From Psychromicrobium xiongbiense (lineage in GTDB: Bacteria > Actinomycetota > Actinomycetes > Actinomycetales > Micrococcaceae), in NCBI RefSeq assembly GCF_030271165.1, contig NZ_JASSZH010000027.1, positions 1-64,000 on the forward strand: a DNA stretch of 64,000 nucleotides, in the 5' to 3' direction. The notes beneath the pieces were generated by a model. That model saw only the letters and a program-made list of their open reading frames with translations. It made no database searches and was not told the origin of the DNA. Each line of letters begins with the position of its first letter. Position 1 is the first letter of the stretch. Both the position numbers and the translations under genes were made by a program. Positions 8,456-18,660 of the stretch are shown here, one piece after another.

Positions 8456-9736
8456 ATGTCCGTCGATCACGTCTCTAACCAGTCCCTCGCGGAGCTCGAT
8501 CCCGAGATCGCCCAGGTCCTTTCCGATGAGCTGGGTCGCCAGCGCAACACCCTGGAAATGATCGCTTCAGAAAACTTTGCTCCCCGCGCTGTGCTGGAAG
8601 CCCAGGGCTCGGTGCTGACCAATAAGTACGCCGAGGGCTACCCGGGGCGCCGCTACTACGGTGGCTGCGAGTTCGTCGATGTCGCTGAGAACCTCGCCAT
8701 CGACCGGGTCAAGGCGTTGTTCGGAGCCGAATACGCCAACGTCCAGCCGCATTCCGGCGCCCAGGCCAATGCCGCAGCGCTCGCCGCGATGATCACCCCC
8801 GGCGACAAGATCCTGGGTCTGTCCCTGGCTCACGGTGGTCACCTGACCCACGGCATGAAGCTGAATTTCTCCGGCAAGCTCTACGAAGTGGCTGCCTACC
8901 AGGTCGAAGAAGACAGCTTCCGTATCGATATGGACAAGCTGCGCGAGCAGGCCATTGCGGAGAAGCCTCAGGTCATCATCGCCGGTTGGTCGGCCTACCC
9001 CCGCCACCTTGATTTCGCCGCCTTCCGCTCCATTGCGGATGAGGTCGGCGCTCTGCTCTGGACCGATATGGCGCACTTCGCCGGTCTGGTCGCCGCGGGC
9101 CTGCACCCGAGCCCGGTGCCGTACTCCGACGTCGTCACCTCCACGGTGCACAAGACGCTCGCCGGCCCGCGTTCCGGCGTGATTCTGGCCAAGCAGGAGT
9201 GGGCCAAGAAGCTCAACTCCGCTGTGTTCCCCGGCCAGCAGGGCGGTCCGCTGATGCACGTGATCGCCGCCAAGGCGACCGCCTTCAAAATCGCCGGTTC
9301 CGCTGAGTTCAAGGAGCGCCAGGAACGCGTTCTCGAGGGCGCCAAGATCATCGCCGATCGCCTCAACCAGCCCGATGTCGCCGCAGCAGGCGTCTCGGTG
9401 CTGACCGGTGGGACCGATGTTCACCTGGTCCTGGTGGACCTGCGTCATTCTGAGCTGGACGGCCAGCAGGCCGAGGATCTGCTGCATTCCGTGGGCATCA
9501 CGGTCAATCGCAACGCCGTGCCGTTCGACCCGCGCCCGCCGATGGTCACCTCCGGTCTGCGCATCGGTACTCCGGCGCTGGCCACCCGCGGATTCGGTGC
9601 TGCCGAGTTCACCGAGGTCGCCGAGATCATCGCCACCGCGCTCAAGGCAGGTTCCTCCGTCGATGCCGAGGCGCTCAAGGCTCGCGTGGCCAAGCTGGCT
9701 GAGGACTTCCCGCTGTACCCCGGGATCGAAGGCTGA
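8456..9736 (+). CDS. glyA: Serine hydroxymethyltransferase
   Basis: PLP enzyme that converts serine and tetrahydrofolate to glycine and 5,10-methylene-THF, the main one-carbon entry point. The 426-aa protein shows MIASENF, the substrate-binding segment [11 protein letters not shown], and the PLP lysine in [14 protein letters not shown] near residue 233. The start at 8456 has AAGGAG at 8443-8448; the frame stays open 49 codons further upstream but that covers the riboswitch. folD follows after 2 bp, so both are under the ZTP riboswitch. Confidence 0.97.
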   Translation: MSVDHVSNQSLAELDPEIAQVLSDELGRQRNTLEMIASENFAPRAVLEAQGSVLTNKYAEGYPGRRYYGGCEFVDVAENLAIDRVKALFGAEYANVQPHSGAQANAAALAAMITPGDKILGLSLAHGGHLTHGMKLNFSGKLYEVAAYQVEEDSFRIDMDKLREQAIAEKPQVIIAGWSAYPRHLDFAAFRSIADEVGALLWTDMAHFAGLVAAGLHPSPVPYSDVVTSTVHKTLAGPRSGVILAKQEWAKKLNSAVFPGQQGGPLMHVIAAKATAFKIAGSAEFKERQERVLEGAKIIADRLNQPDVAAAGVSVLTGGTDVHLVLVDLRHSELDGQQAEDLLHSVGITVNRNAVPFDPRPPMVTSGLRIGTPALATRGFGAAEFTEVAEIIATALKAGSSVDAEALKARVAKLAEDFPLYPGIEG

Positions 9737-9738
9737 CG

Positions 9739-10626
9739 ATGACTGCCCAGACTCTGGATGGCAAGAAGGCTGCCGCGGAGCTAAAGGCCGAGCTGGTCGA
9801 GCGGATCGCCGCGCTCAAGGGGCGCGGTGTGACGCCCGGGCTGGCCACGGTGCTCGTCGGTGACGATGCCCCCAGCCACGCCTATGTGCGGATGAAGCAC
9901 CGCGATGCCCAGGAGCTGGGCTTCGCCTCCTTCGAACGCCCTTTGCCTGCTGAGACCAGCCAGGCTGAGCTGGAAGCCGTCATCGACGAGCTGAACGCGA
10001 ATCCGCAGGTGCACGGCATCCTGGTGCAGATCCCACTGCCCAAGCACCTGGATGAGCATGCCATCCTGGAGCGGATCAACCCGGACAAGGATGCCGACGG
10101 CCTGCACCCGGTCAATCTGGGCAAGCTGGTACTCAATGTCAACGGCCCCATCGACAGTCCGCTGCCCTGCACTCCGGTGGGCGCCATCGAGCTCCTGCTG
10201 CGCAACGACATCGAACTCGCTGGGAAGCACGTGGTGGTGGTGGGACGTGGAATCACGGTGGGGCGCGCGCTCGGCCTGCTGTTGACTCGCCGCGTCATCA
10301 ACGCGACCGTGACGCTGACCCACACCGGCACCGTTGATCTGCCTTCGTATCTGCGTCAGGCCGATGTGGTGATTTCTGCCGTCGGTGTGGCTCATCTGAT
10401 CACCGCGGAGGACCTCAAGCCCGGTGCCGTGGTGCTCGATGTCGGCGTCTCCCGGGAGCTGGACCAGGCGACCGGTAAGTCGATGCTGCGTGGCGACGTG
10501 GACCCGAGCGTCTGGGAGACGGCGTCCTGGGTGTCGCCAAATCCGGGCGGCGTGGGCCCGATGACGCGGGCTCTGTTGATGAGCAATGTGGTCCAGGCCG
10601 CGGAACGGCTGGCAGCCAACGCCTGA
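9739..10626 (+). CDS. folD: Bifunctional methylene-THF dehydrogenase/cyclohydrolase
   Basis: Converts 5,10-methylene-THF to 10-formyl-THF in two steps in the cytoplasm. The 295-aa protein has the catalytic lysine in [13 protein letters not shown], the substrate motif [20 protein letters not shown], and the NADP motif [14 protein letters not shown], the actinobacterial version of the usual GRS motif. It starts 2 bp after glyA, so SHMT and FolD are co-expressed: one supplies methylene-THF and the other oxidises it. A large hairpin follows. Confidence 0.96.
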   Translation: MTAQTLDGKKAAAELKAELVERIAALKGRGVTPGLATVLVGDDAPSHAYVRMKHRDAQELGFASFERPLPAETSQAELEAVIDELNANPQVHGILVQIPLPKHLDEHAILERINPDKDADGLHPVNLGKLVLNVNGPIDSPLPCTPVGAIELLLRNDIELAGKHVVVVGRGITVGRALGLLLTRRVINATVTLTHTGTVDLPSYLRQADVVISAVGVAHLITAEDLKPGAVVLDVGVSRELDQATGKSMLRGDVDPSVWETASWVSPNPGGVGPMTRALLMSNVVQAAERLAANA

Positions 10627-10668
10627 CCGGCATCTCTGACGCTGACCGACGCCCTGACCGAACGGGTA

Positions 10669-10708
10669 GAGGGGCGGGGGTACTCCAGAGGGAGTAGGCC
10701 CGCCCCTC
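10669..10708 (+). terminator. Hairpin after folD; inner dyad may be an operator
   Basis: GAGGGGCGGG (10669-10678) pairs with CCCGCCCCTC (10699-10708), and inside it TACTCC (10681-10686) pairs with GGAGTA (10691-10696). No T-run follows, so it is not a classical terminator. The inner TACTCC-N4-GGAGTA dyad lies 68 bp upstream of the histidine kinase start and could equally be a response-regulator site. Confidence 0.55.
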
Positions 10709-10763
10709 CGCTGTGCCACCCCGGAGGGCTGTGTCCACGCACTGTGAGGATTAGGCTCCTGCT

Positions 10764-12008
10764 ATGACGGCAAGCCCTGGTGCGACCATGCGTACGGTGC
10801 CCCGCGGGCAGCTCATTCGCACCCTGGCCCTCATCGTGGGCCTGTGCATCGTGGGCGTCCTGGGCAGCCACCTGGGCCAGTTCCGTCAGCCCGAGGCGCG
10901 TCCGCTCGATGCCCTGGCCGTCATCGTGCTTCTGCTCGGCCCTTTAAGCCTGCTGCTGCGCTGGCGCCTCCCCGCCGTGATGCCACCCTTCACTCTTGCC
11001 TGCAGCCTGATCTATCTGCTCATGGGCTATCCCTGGGGTCCTCAGCCGCTCAGCTTCGCCGCGGCCGTGATTCTGGCCTTCATCGCGGGGCTGCGTCTGA
11101 TGCCCTGGCTGTGCCTGGCCATTGCCGCGCTCGCGGTGCTGGCGTCATCGCTGGTCCCGGGAGTGAGCCCCGCAGAACTCGGCGTGTTCCGGGCCTGGGC
11201 CGTGGTGGCCTGGCTCGTGGTGGTGGGCCTGGCGGGGCAGGTGATCCGCTGGCGGGTGGAACGGATTCAGGAGATGCGCCGCCGCAGGGTGGAGCAGGCA
11301 GAGATGGACCGTAACAGTGAGCGGCTGGCCTTGGCCCGCGATATTCACGATGTGGTGGCGCATTCTCTGGCCACCATCAATGTGCGGGCATCGGTTGCGC
11401 TGCACCTGGCACACCGTGATCCGAGCCAGGTTGAACCGGCGTTGAAGGCGATCAAGACGACGTCCAAGGAAGCGCTTGACGAGGTCCGTGAACTCCTGGG
11501 CGTGCTGCGCCAGGACAATCCGTCCACCGCGCCGCTGGAACCAACCGCCCCACTGGAGCGGTTGCCCAGGCTCTTTGACCAGGCGCGCGATGCCGGCCTG
11601 GAGGTGAGCGAGCGGATCAACCTGGGGCGGCCGCTGAGCGCTGGGCAGCAGGCGGTGTGTTTTCGGGTGGTGCAGGAATCGCTGACCAATGTGATCCGCC
11701 ACGCCCATGCGCATCGTGTCCAGGTGCGGATCAACAGTTCCACAGCGTTGTTGAGCATTGAGGTGGACGATGACGGCCGTGGGCTCGGGGTGGAAAGCCC
11801 AGAGGCGAGCGCCGGAAATGGGTTGCGCGGCATGCAGGAGCGGGTCAGCGGCCTGGGCGGGACGCTGAGCCTGCAGAATCTGGGGCCGGGCCTGGGTATT
11901 CATGTACTGATTCCGCTGGTTCCACCGACCGGATCCGGCTTGACGGGCTCGGCGCGCCCGGCGGATGCTGAGATGACGACACCCCCGGAGGTGAAGAATC
12001 ATGATTGA
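10764..12008 (+). CDS. NarL-family sensor histidine kinase
   Basis: Membrane sensor (414 aa) of a two-component system. Residues about 15-160 hold five to six hydrophobic segments; a short helix leads to the HisKA_3 dimerisation domain with the phosphorylated histidine in ARDIHDVVAHSLATINV (about residue 195), then a HATPase domain with N-box FRVVQESLTNVIRHAHA and G-boxes DDDGRGLG and GNGLRGMQERV. It overlaps the response regulator gene by 8 bp, so the pair is translationally coupled. A SHOCT-domain gene and an ABC-2 exporter follow; control of the exporter is a guess. Confidence 0.93.
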   Translation: MTASPGATMRTVPRGQLIRTLALIVGLCIVGVLGSHLGQFRQPEARPLDALAVIVLLLGPLSLLLRWRLPAVMPPFTLACSLIYLLMGYPWGPQPLSFAAAVILAFIAGLRLMPWLCLAIAALAVLASSLVPGVSPAELGVFRAWAVVAWLVVVGLAGQVIRWRVERIQEMRRRRVEQAEMDRNSERLALARDIHDVVAHSLATINVRASVALHLAHRDPSQVEPALKAIKTTSKEALDEVRELLGVLRQDNPSTAPLEPTAPLERLPRLFDQARDAGLEVSERINLGRPLSAGQQAVCFRVVQESLTNVIRHAHAHRVQVRINSSTALLSIEVDDDGRGLGVESPEASAGNGLRGMQERVSGLGGTLSLQNLGPGLGIHVLIPLVPPTGSGLTGSARPADAEMTTPPEVKNHD

Positions 12009-12681
12009 GGTTCTGCTGGCGGATGACCAGACGCTCATCCGTGCGGGTTTCCGGGCCCTGATCGATGCCGAACCGGATATGCACGTAGTGGGCGAGTGCG
12101 GCACTGGCGCCGCCGTGGTCCGGCTGGCTCAGCGGCATCGTCCCACGGTGGTCCTGATGGACATCCGGATGCCCGATGGCGATGGGCTCACCGCCACGGA
12201 AGCGATCACCGCCAATCCCGCTCTAGCGCAGACCAAGGTCATCATTCTGACCACTTTTGAGCTGGACGAATACATCCTGCGAGCCATCCACGCCGGGGCC
12301 GCGGGGTTCCTGGTCAAGGACACCGAGCCGGAAGAGCTTCTGCGCGGTATCCGGGTTGTCGCGGAGGGGGAAGCATTGCTCTCACCCTCGGTGACCCGCA
12401 AGATGCTCCAGCAGCTGGCCCAGCACAGCAGCGAATTCCACTTCCCGCCCGGATTCGACCAGCTGACCTCCCGAGAACGTGAGGTACTGGCGCTGGTGGG
12501 GGAGGGCTGCAATAACACCGAGCTGGCTCAGAGGTTGTTCATCGCCCCGCTGACCGCCAAGACGCACGTCTCGCGCGTGATGACCAAACTGGCGGCACGC
12601 GACCGGTCCCAGCTGGTCGTCATGGCCTACGAATCGGGACTGGTGCGACCAGGCCAGGCGACGGCATCGCACGCTGACTGA
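12001..12681 (+). CDS. NarL/LuxR-type response regulator
   Basis: Partner of the upstream kinase (226 aa). The receiver domain has the acidic pair D8-D9, phosphoacceptor D54 in VLMDIRMPDGDG and the conserved lysine in GFLVKD. The C-terminal LuxR helix-turn-helix has LTSREREVLALVGEGCNNTEL and TAKTHVSRVMTKL. Length and layout are standard. Likely targets are its own operon (the dyad before the kinase) and the nearby small membrane protein or exporter; neither is proven. Confidence 0.95.
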   Translation: MIEVLLADDQTLIRAGFRALIDAEPDMHVVGECGTGAAVVRLAQRHRPTVVLMDIRMPDGDGLTATEAITANPALAQTKVIILTTFELDEYILRAIHAGAAGFLVKDTEPEELLRGIRVVAEGEALLSPSVTRKMLQQLAQHSSEFHFPPGFDQLTSREREVLALVGEGCNNTELAQRLFIAPLTAKTHVSRVMTKLAARDRSQLVVMAYESGLVRPGQATASHAD

Positions 12682-12856
12682 GGCTGTTGACTGGCTATCG
12701 GCTGGCCGCTCTGACTGACTGGACGCCCCCACTGCACCGCAGGGAGTACCCGGCCGTGCCAAGATGACTCCACGGGAGGGACGCCTTCGGAGGCGCGGAA
12801 GAGAAGACTCATCAGTGAGGCCAGAAAGGCCGCATGTTCACCGTTGAGGAGTTCTG

Positions 12857-13153
12857 ATGTTCACCACCCTGGCCCCAGCCGTCACCGCAGGCCTTGCCTA
12901 TGCTCCCGCCTTTGGCCCCATGGGTCATGGCGGTCCCGGGTTCTTCTTCCCCTTGCTGTTTATTGTGCCGTTCGTCTTCCTGGCCTTTGTGGCGGTCATG
13001 GTCACGGTGGGACGGCGCTTCTGGTGGCGCAGGCACCATGAGATGGGCAGCCTCGGCGCCGAATCCGTGTTGCGCGAGCGCTATGCCCGCGGCGAGATCG
13101 ATGAATCCGAGTACCGTGCGCGTCTGGAGGTTCTGCGCAGTAATCCGCGCTGA
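12857..13153 (+). CDS. Small membrane protein with C-terminal SHOCT domain
   Basis: A 98-aa protein with one strong membrane helix (about residues 30-52) and a C-terminal SHOCT motif (VLRERYARGEIDESEYRAR). SHOCT domains are short oligomerisation modules; the function here is unknown. GAGGAG precedes the ATG by six bases. It is 175 bp after the response regulator; its upstream region contains GGGAGTA (12742-12748), a half of the dyad found before the kinase, so it may be regulated by the two-component system. Confidence 0.82.
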   Translation: MFTTLAPAVTAGLAYAPAFGPMGHGGPGFFFPLLFIVPFVFLAFVAVMVTVGRRFWWRRHHEMGSLGAESVLRERYARGEIDESEYRARLEVLRSNPR

Positions 13154-13180
13154 ACTTGAATCCGCGCTGACGCTGAGGAC

Positions 13181-13213
13181 GCTGAGTGGGATTCGGAAGA
13201 GATCCCGCTCAGC
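13181..13213 (+). terminator. Hairpin between SHOCT gene and ABC exporter
   Basis: GCTGAGTGGGAT (13181-13192) pairs with ATCCCGCTCAGC (13202-13213), with one G-T pair and a 9-nt loop; CTCTTCAT follows. Likely terminator of the SHOCT gene, separating it from the exporter operon. Confidence 0.6.
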
Positions 13214-13252
13214 CTCTTCATAGAATCGAATATGTGTACTAGCCTGTGTTGA

Positions 13253-14245
13253 GTGTCCCTTGATTCCATCACTCACTCCGCAGACCGGAACCAGCCGGAA
13301 TTTGTCGTCTCCGCTCACCAGCTGACCAAAAAATACGGTGACTTCACCGCGGTAGACGGCATCAGCTTTGACGTCCCCGCGGGTGAGGCTTTTGGCCTGT
13401 TGGGGCCCAACGGTGCTGGTAAATCGACCACCATGCGGATGATTGGTGGAGTCTCTCAGCGCACCTCTGGCACCCTGACCATCATGGGGCTGGACCCGGA
13501 ACAGCACGGACCCCAGGTCCGGGCTCACCTGGGCGTGGTGCCTCAGCAGGACAATCTGGATGAGGAACTGCGGGTGCGGGACAACCTCATCGTGTACGGC
13601 CGCTACTTTGGTCTGCCGCTGAGTTACCTCAAGCCCAAAGCGGAGGAGCTGCTGGAGTTCGCCCAGCTCACCGACAAGGCTCAGGCCAAGGTGGACGACC
13701 TGTCCGGTGGCATGAAGCGCCGGCTGACCATTGCCCGCTCACTGGTCAACGATCCGAAGATCCTGCTGCTGGATGAGCCCACCACCGGCCTGGACCCGCA
13801 GGCGCGCCACATTCTCTGGGACCGGCTCTTCCGGCTCAAGGAGGCTGGCACCACGCTGATCCTCACCACCCACTACATGGACGAGGCGGAACAGCTCTGT
13901 GACCGGCTCATTGTGGTGGATCAGGGTCAGATTATGGCGGAAGGCTCCCCGGCCTCGCTGATCCGGGAGTACTCCACCCGGGAGGTGGTGGAGCTTCGCT
14001 TCGGTTCGGAGCGCAATGCCTCGGTTGCGACCGAGCTGGCGACGCTTCCCGGGTTCGCAGGCCCCGGTGGTCTGGCTGACCGGGTGGAGAGCCTGCCGGA
14101 CCGGGTGCTGGTCTATTCGAACGATGGCGAAGCGGTGCTGGAGGCGGTGACCAGTCGCGGCCTGCGACCGCTCACCTCTCTCGTCCGCAGGTCATCGCTG
14201 GAGGATGTCTTCCTCCGGCTGACGGGGAGGAGCCTCGTTGACTGA
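13253..14245 (+). CDS. ABC-2 type exporter ATPase (DrrA-like)
   Basis: ATP-binding subunit (330 aa) of an export system. It has Walker A GLLGPNGAGKSTTM, signature DDLSGGMKRRL, Walker B KILLLDEPTTGLDP and the switch histidine in LTTHYMDEAEQL, plus a C-terminal DUF4162-like extension of about 90 residues, as in DrrA and antibiotic exporters. Start is GTG at 13253 with no clear ribosome site; the message may be leaderless. Its end overlaps the next gene by 8 bp, so the three genes 13253-15991 form one operon. Substrate unknown; drug or lipid export is typical. Confidence 0.9.
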   Translation: MSLDSITHSADRNQPEFVVSAHQLTKKYGDFTAVDGISFDVPAGEAFGLLGPNGAGKSTTMRMIGGVSQRTSGTLTIMGLDPEQHGPQVRAHLGVVPQQDNLDEELRVRDNLIVYGRYFGLPLSYLKPKAEELLEFAQLTDKAQAKVDDLSGGMKRRLTIARSLVNDPKILLLDEPTTGLDPQARHILWDRLFRLKEAGTTLILTTHYMDEAEQLCDRLIVVDQGQIMAEGSPASLIREYSTREVVELRFGSERNASVATELATLPGFAGPGGLADRVESLPDRVLVYSNDGEAVLEAVTSRGLRPLTSLVRRSSLEDVFLRLTGRSLVD

Positions 14246-15140
14246 GCATGGTCTGAGTGGGCACAACGCCGCGTCGCCCGCCGACTCCGGAGCCGGCATC
14301 GCGCGTGGCCGGACCCGTCTGCCCAACCCCTTGACCCCACTCGAATCCGCCGAGCGTGCCCGGCGCTTCGGCTGGTGGTATTTCGCCGAGCAGGTCCTGC
14401 GGCAGATGCGGGTCTATCTGGTCTCCGTCATCATGTACTCGATCGGCACCCCGCTGGCCTATCTGTTGGCGATGGGTGTTGGACTGGCCACCCTGGTCAA
14501 TGCCAGTGCGCAGCACCAGTTCTCCGGGGTCAGCTACCAGGTCTTCATCGCCCCGGCGTTGGTTGCTTCAACGGCGCTGATGTCCGCCGCCGGGGAATTC
14601 ATGTACCCCGTGATGGATGGCTTCAAGTGGCGGCGGGTCTACTACGGGCCCTATGCCTCTCCGTTGCGTCCCGAGCAGATTGCTCAGGGGCATGTGGTGG
14701 CGGTGTTCCTGCGGATTCTGCTGCCCACTGTCATCTATTACCTGATCGTAGTGCTGTTCGGGGTGGCACCGAGCCCCTGGGGCTGGTTCTCGGTGCTCAG
14801 CGCGAGCATCGCAGCCATGTCTTTCGGCCTGCCGCTGATGGCCTGGACGGCCACCCTGACCAAGGATGCCGGGCAGTTCGCCCTGGTGCAGCGCTTTGTG
14901 GTCGCCCCGTTGTTCCTGTTTTCCGGGACCTTCTTCCCGCTGACCCAGTTGCCGTGGTTCCTGCAGTGGATCGGCTGGATTTCGCCGTTGTGGCACGCCA
15001 CGGAGCTGGGACGCGTGTTCAGCTTCGGCTACCAGGAACCTCTCTGGCTGAGCCTGATGCATGCCGCCTATCTACTGGTGCTGGCCTGGCTGGGCTGGGT
15101 CCTGGCCCAGAGAATGTTTGCCCGGAGGTTACAGGGATGA
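14238..15140 (+). CDS. ABC-2 type exporter permease 1
   Basis: Membrane subunit (300 aa) of the same exporter, with a hydrophilic N-terminus of about 55 residues and six membrane segments; the segment LFLFSGTFFPLTQLPWFLQW is the ABC-2 signature region. Start is TTG at 14238, supported by GGGGAGG 7-13 bases upstream and by the 8-bp overlap with the ATPase. It ends in an ATGA overlap with the second permease. The two permeases resemble each other, so they probably form a heterodimer. Confidence 0.88.
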   Translation: MTEHGLSGHNAASPADSGAGIARGRTRLPNPLTPLESAERARRFGWWYFAEQVLRQMRVYLVSVIMYSIGTPLAYLLAMGVGLATLVNASAQHQFSGVSYQVFIAPALVASTALMSAAGEFMYPVMDGFKWRRVYYGPYASPLRPEQIAQGHVVAVFLRILLPTVIYYLIVVLFGVAPSPWGWFSVLSASIAAMSFGLPLMAWTATLTKDAGQFALVQRFVVAPLFLFSGTFFPLTQLPWFLQWIGWISPLWHATELGRVFSFGYQEPLWLSLMHAAYLLVLAWLGWVLAQRMFARRLQG

Positions 15141-15991
15141 GTCCCCAGACTTTAGCCGCCCGCGATGCCGTGGCTGCCGCCGTCCAGCGCGTGGCCGCAC
15201 GAAAGGGCCCGCTGGCTGCTCTGTATTCTGGCAACGCCCGGGCTGTCATCGCCCGCGGACTGCTGGTCAGCCGCAGCACCAACTGGCCCGTCATGGTGTC
15301 CGGGTTCTTTGAGCCGGTCCTCTACCTGCTCTCGATGGGCGTTGGCCTGGGCGGACTGGTCGGTACCGTCACGGGGCCCGGTGGCGCACCGATCAGCTAC
15401 GCGGCGTACATCGCCCCGGCCCTCCTGGCCACCTCGGCCATGAACGGCGCGGTCTACGACTCCACGATGAACGTTTTCTTCAAGATGAACTTCGCCAAGC
15501 TGTACCAGGGCATGCTTTACACCTCGCTGGGTCCGCTGGACGTGGCGCTGGGCGAGATCTTCCTGGCCCTGCTGCGTGGGCTGGTCTATGCGACTGGGTT
15601 CACCGTGGTGATGGCGGTGATGGGGCTGGTGAGTTCGCCCTGGGCGCTGCTCATGGTGCCGGCGTCGGTGTTCATCGCTTTCGGTTTTGCCAGCTTCGGT
15701 ATGGGCATCACCAGCTTTATGAAGACGTTCGCCCAGCTGGACTGGGTGGGCTTCGTGATGCTGCCGATGTTCCTGTTCTCCGCCACGTTCTACCCGCTGA
15801 GCGTCTACCCGGAACCCATTCAGTGGCTGATTCAGGCGATGCCGCTCTGGCACGGGGTGGAGTTGCTGCGCGAGCTGGGTGCTGGCGTGGTCGGCTGGGG
15901 AACACTGGGGCACCTGGCGTATTACCTGGTGATGATCGTGGCGGGGCTGGTCCTGACCACCTCACGCCTGCGGAAGCTGTTCCTGCGCTGA
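15137..15991 (+). CDS. ABC-2 type exporter permease 2
   Basis: Second membrane subunit (284 aa), homologous in layout to the preceding one: N-terminal cytoplasmic region, six membrane segments and the signature region FLFSATFYPLSVYPEPIQWL. Starts in an ATGA overlap with permease 1. The reading frame remains open far upstream, but that is a shadow of permease 1. Together with the ATPase and permease 1 it forms a complete exporter; no substrate-specific gene lies next to it. Confidence 0.9.
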   Translation: MSPQTLAARDAVAAAVQRVAARKGPLAALYSGNARAVIARGLLVSRSTNWPVMVSGFFEPVLYLLSMGVGLGGLVGTVTGPGGAPISYAAYIAPALLATSAMNGAVYDSTMNVFFKMNFAKLYQGMLYTSLGPLDVALGEIFLALLRGLVYATGFTVVMAVMGLVSSPWALLMVPASVFIAFGFASFGMGITSFMKTFAQLDWVGFVMLPMFLFSATFYPLSVYPEPIQWLIQAMPLWHGVELLRELGAGVVGWGTLGHLAYYLVMIVAGLVLTTSRLRKLFLR

Positions 15992-16076
15992 CGCCTCGCT
16001 GGCGGAGCTCGTTCGCCGCTCGCGGAAGCCCGGCCCAGGAAACCACAATCCTCAGGCGACAGGAGACAATAGGAGC

Positions 16077-16625
16077 ATGTTCTCGCAAATCTCAGACAGT
16101 ACCCCTGGTAACTCTCAGCGACGGCCCGGCCGCTGGGCCGCGGTAGGCCCGATTGTCCTCGCCGTGGTGTTCCTGGTGGCTCTGGTGCTGGCAGCGAACA
16201 ACAACACGGTGTTGGGCTGGTTCATCGCCGCGGTGGCTCTGGCCTGGCTGATCCTCGCCACCTTGGTCTACATCGGCGTGGTCAAGGCCGCCCGGTTCGG
16301 AGCCGAGCAGGTGCGCCGGGTACGGGCTGACCTGAGCGGTCAGCAGCACCCGGCGTCATCGTCGGCCTCAGCACCGGCGGGCACCCGACTGGTGGATGAG
16401 AGCCCCAGCCACGGTGTGCGGGATACCAAACTGGACCACAGCTTCAAGATCGTTCAGGTTCAGGCCCGGGTGATTCGTGACGAGTGGGCCAAGGCCGATG
16501 GCGGCGATCAGGAGATTGTGGCGCGCGCTCTGGAGACGATCGACATCACGGCACACAACGGCCGGGACATGCTCGGCGTGAACCGGCCCGGCGACGACAC
16601 CATCTCCGGCGTGGTGATCGACTGA
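16077..16625 (+). CDS. Conserved-type hypothetical protein with two membrane helices
   Basis: A 182-aa protein not assigned to a known family. Two hydrophobic helices at about residues 22-40 and 45-67 are followed by a charged cytoplasmic tail with a predicted helix rich in Arg and a C-terminal region with short Asp/Gly-rich stretches. AGGAG just before the ATG supports translation. It stands between the exporter operon and xthA in the same direction, with about 85 bp before it and 65 bp after it. No function can be given. Confidence 0.75.
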   Translation: MFSQISDSTPGNSQRRPGRWAAVGPIVLAVVFLVALVLAANNNTVLGWFIAAVALAWLILATLVYIGVVKAARFGAEQVRRVRADLSGQQHPASSSASAPAGTRLVDESPSHGVRDTKLDHSFKIVQVQARVIRDEWAKADGGDQEIVARALETIDITAHNGRDMLGVNRPGDDTISGVVID

Positions 16626-16690
16626 GACACCTCCGCCGTACAGACTTCGGGCCAGGGCAAAACGTCAGCCATAACGAGTAAGGTGATGGA

Positions 16691-17572
16691 GTGAGCAGCA
16701 CAACACCCGATACCACCGCAGCAGTCAGCACCGGTTCCGTACGGCCGGCGAAACCGGAGAATGCGCTCCGGCTCGCCTCCGTCAACGTCAACGGCATCCG
16801 TGCCGCCTATCGTAAGGGCATGGCGGACTGGCTGGCCGATCGTGAAGTCGACATCCTCTGCCTTCAGGAGGTGCGTGCGCCCGATGACGTGGTGAACGGC
16901 TTTCTGGCCGAGGAATGGCACCTCCTTCACGCGGAAGCGGCGGATAAGGGCCGTGCTGGCGTCCTGATCGCCTCGCGTAAGGGCGCTTTCGAACCGACTG
17001 CCACCCGACTGGGCGTGGGTGACTCGTATTTCGATACTACGGGTCGCTGGGTGGAGGCTGATTACGCCCTGCCTGGAGGCAAGCAACTCACCGTGGTCAG
17101 CGCTTACGTCCACTCCGGTGAGGTGGACACCCCCAAGCAGGTGGACAAATACCGCTTCCTTGATGCCATGGTGGTGCGCCTGCCGGAACTGGCAGCACAC
17201 AGCGACTATGCCGTGATCGTGGGTGACCTCAACGTGGGGCACAAGACGCTGGACATCAAAAACTGGAAGGGCAATGTCAAGAATGCCGGTTTCCTGCCGC
17301 AGGAACGGGCCTACTTTGACCGCTTCTTCGGTGAGGAGATCGGCTGGAAGGACGTAGCCCGGGAGATTGCGGGCGAGGTGGAGGGGCCGTACACCTGGTG
17401 GTCCCAGCGCGGCCAGGCCTTCGACAACAACACCGGATGGCGCATCGACTACCAGATGGTGACCCCCAGCCTGCTGGCCGAGGTGGCCGACGTCGTGGTG
17501 GACCGTGCGGCCAGCTATGACGGTCGATGGTCCGATCACGCGCCTCTGGTGGTCGACTACACGATTCTCTGA
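16691..17572 (+). CDS. xthA: Exodeoxyribonuclease III
   Basis: Base-excision-repair AP endonuclease and 3'-5' exonuclease of the EEP fold (293 aa). Visible motifs: [15 protein letters not shown] (metal-binding Glu), [14 protein letters not shown], and WRIDYQMVT and the C-terminal [12 protein letters not shown] with the catalytic Asp-His. Start is GTG at 16691; the 30 residues before NVNGIRAA are a variable N-terminal extension. trpS follows 64 bp downstream. Close relatives could be annotated as exoA; the reaction would be similar. Confidence 0.93.
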   Translation: MSSTTPDTTAAVSTGSVRPAKPENALRLASVNVNGIRAAYRKGMADWLADREVDILCLQEVRAPDDVVNGFLAEEWHLLHAEAADKGRAGVLIASRKGAFEPTATRLGVGDSYFDTTGRWVEADYALPGGKQLTVVSAYVHSGEVDTPKQVDKYRFLDAMVVRLPELAAHSDYAVIVGDLNVGHKTLDIKNWKGNVKNAGFLPQERAYFDRFFGEEIGWKDVAREIAGEVEGPYTWWSQRGQAFDNNTGWRIDYQMVTPSLLAEVADVVVDRAASYDGRWSDHAPLVVDYTIL

Positions 17573-17636
17573 CGCTGGGTCCTCAGACCCGGGTCCCCTC
17601 CCGATTCTCACTGAAAGCAACGAAAGTACCTATCCC

Positions 17637-18659
17637 ATGACTGCCGCACGCCAACGGATTCTTTCCGGAGTCAAGCCCACCGCCGATTCTCTGCATCTGG
17701 GGAACTACATCGGGGCCGTCCGGCAGTGGGTGGCCATGCAGGATCAATACGAGGCAGTCTTCTTCATCCCGGACCTGCACGCCATCACGGTGGACTTCGA
17801 CCCGGCGGCGCTGGCCACGCGGACCCGCACGGTGGCCGCCCAGTACATTGCCGCTGGCGTCGATCCGGAGAAGGCGATCTTCTTCGTCCAGTCTCATGTG
17901 CCCGAGCATGCCGAGTTGGCCTGGGTGCTCAATTGCCTCACCGGCTTTGGCGAGGCCTCCCGGATGACCCAGTTCAAGGACAAAACCGCCAAATCCGGCT
18001 CCGATGCCGCGACACTGGGACTGTTTGCCTACCCGACGCTGATGGCGGCGGACATCCTGCTCTATCAGGCTGATCTGGTGCCGGTCGGTGAGGACCAGCG
18101 GCAGCACCTGGAGCTGACCCGCACGCTGGCCAACCGCTTCAATACCCGGTTCGGGGAGACGTTCACGGTCCCGGAGGCGACGATTCTCAAAGAAACCGCG
18201 AAGATCTACGACCTGCAGAACCCCGCGGCCAAGATGTCCAAAACGGGGGAATCCCCCAATGGGGCCATCCAGCTGCTGGAGGATCCGAAGATCGCGGCCA
18301 AGCGCATTAAATCCGCGGTCACGGATGACGGCACCGAGATTCGGTTCGATGCGGAGGCCAAGCCGGGGGTGTCCAATCTGCTGACCATCTACTCCTCACT
18401 GACCGGGCGCAGCATCGCGGAGCTGGAAGAAGCGTACGCGGGCAAGATGTACGGGCACCTCAAGGTGGATCTGGCGGAGGTCATGGTGGACTTCGTCACC
18501 CCGTTGCGCGCACGCACGGCGGAGCTGCTCGATGATCCTGCTGAGCTGGACCGTCTGCTGGCCCACGGCGCGCAACGCGCCCGTGCCATCGCCTCCGTGA
18601 CGCTCCAGGACGTGTACAACAAGGTCGGTCTGCTGGCCCCGGCTACAGCGGGTCGCTGA
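17637..18659 (+). CDS. trpS: Tryptophan--tRNA ligase
   Basis: Class I aminoacyl-tRNA synthetase (340 aa) that charges tRNA-Trp. The HIGH-like motif is in [11 protein letters not shown] and the KMSKS-like motif is [21 protein letters not shown] is another conserved segment. Start at 17637 is chosen because family similarity begins there; the 44 codons upstream overlap the end of xthA. The 2H phosphoesterase gene begins one base after its stop. Confidence 0.96.
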   Translation: MTAARQRILSGVKPTADSLHLGNYIGAVRQWVAMQDQYEAVFFIPDLHAITVDFDPAALATRTRTVAAQYIAAGVDPEKAIFFVQSHVPEHAELAWVLNCLTGFGEASRMTQFKDKTAKSGSDAATLGLFAYPTLMAADILLYQADLVPVGEDQRQHLELTRTLANRFNTRFGETFTVPEATILKETAKIYDLQNPAAKMSKTGESPNGAIQLLEDPKIAAKRIKSAVTDDGTEIRFDAEAKPGVSNLLTIYSSLTGRSIAELEEAYAGKMYGHLKVDLAEVMVDFVTPLRARTAELLDDPAELDRLLAHGAQRARAIASVTLQDVYNKVGLLAPATAGR

Positions 18660-18660
18660 G

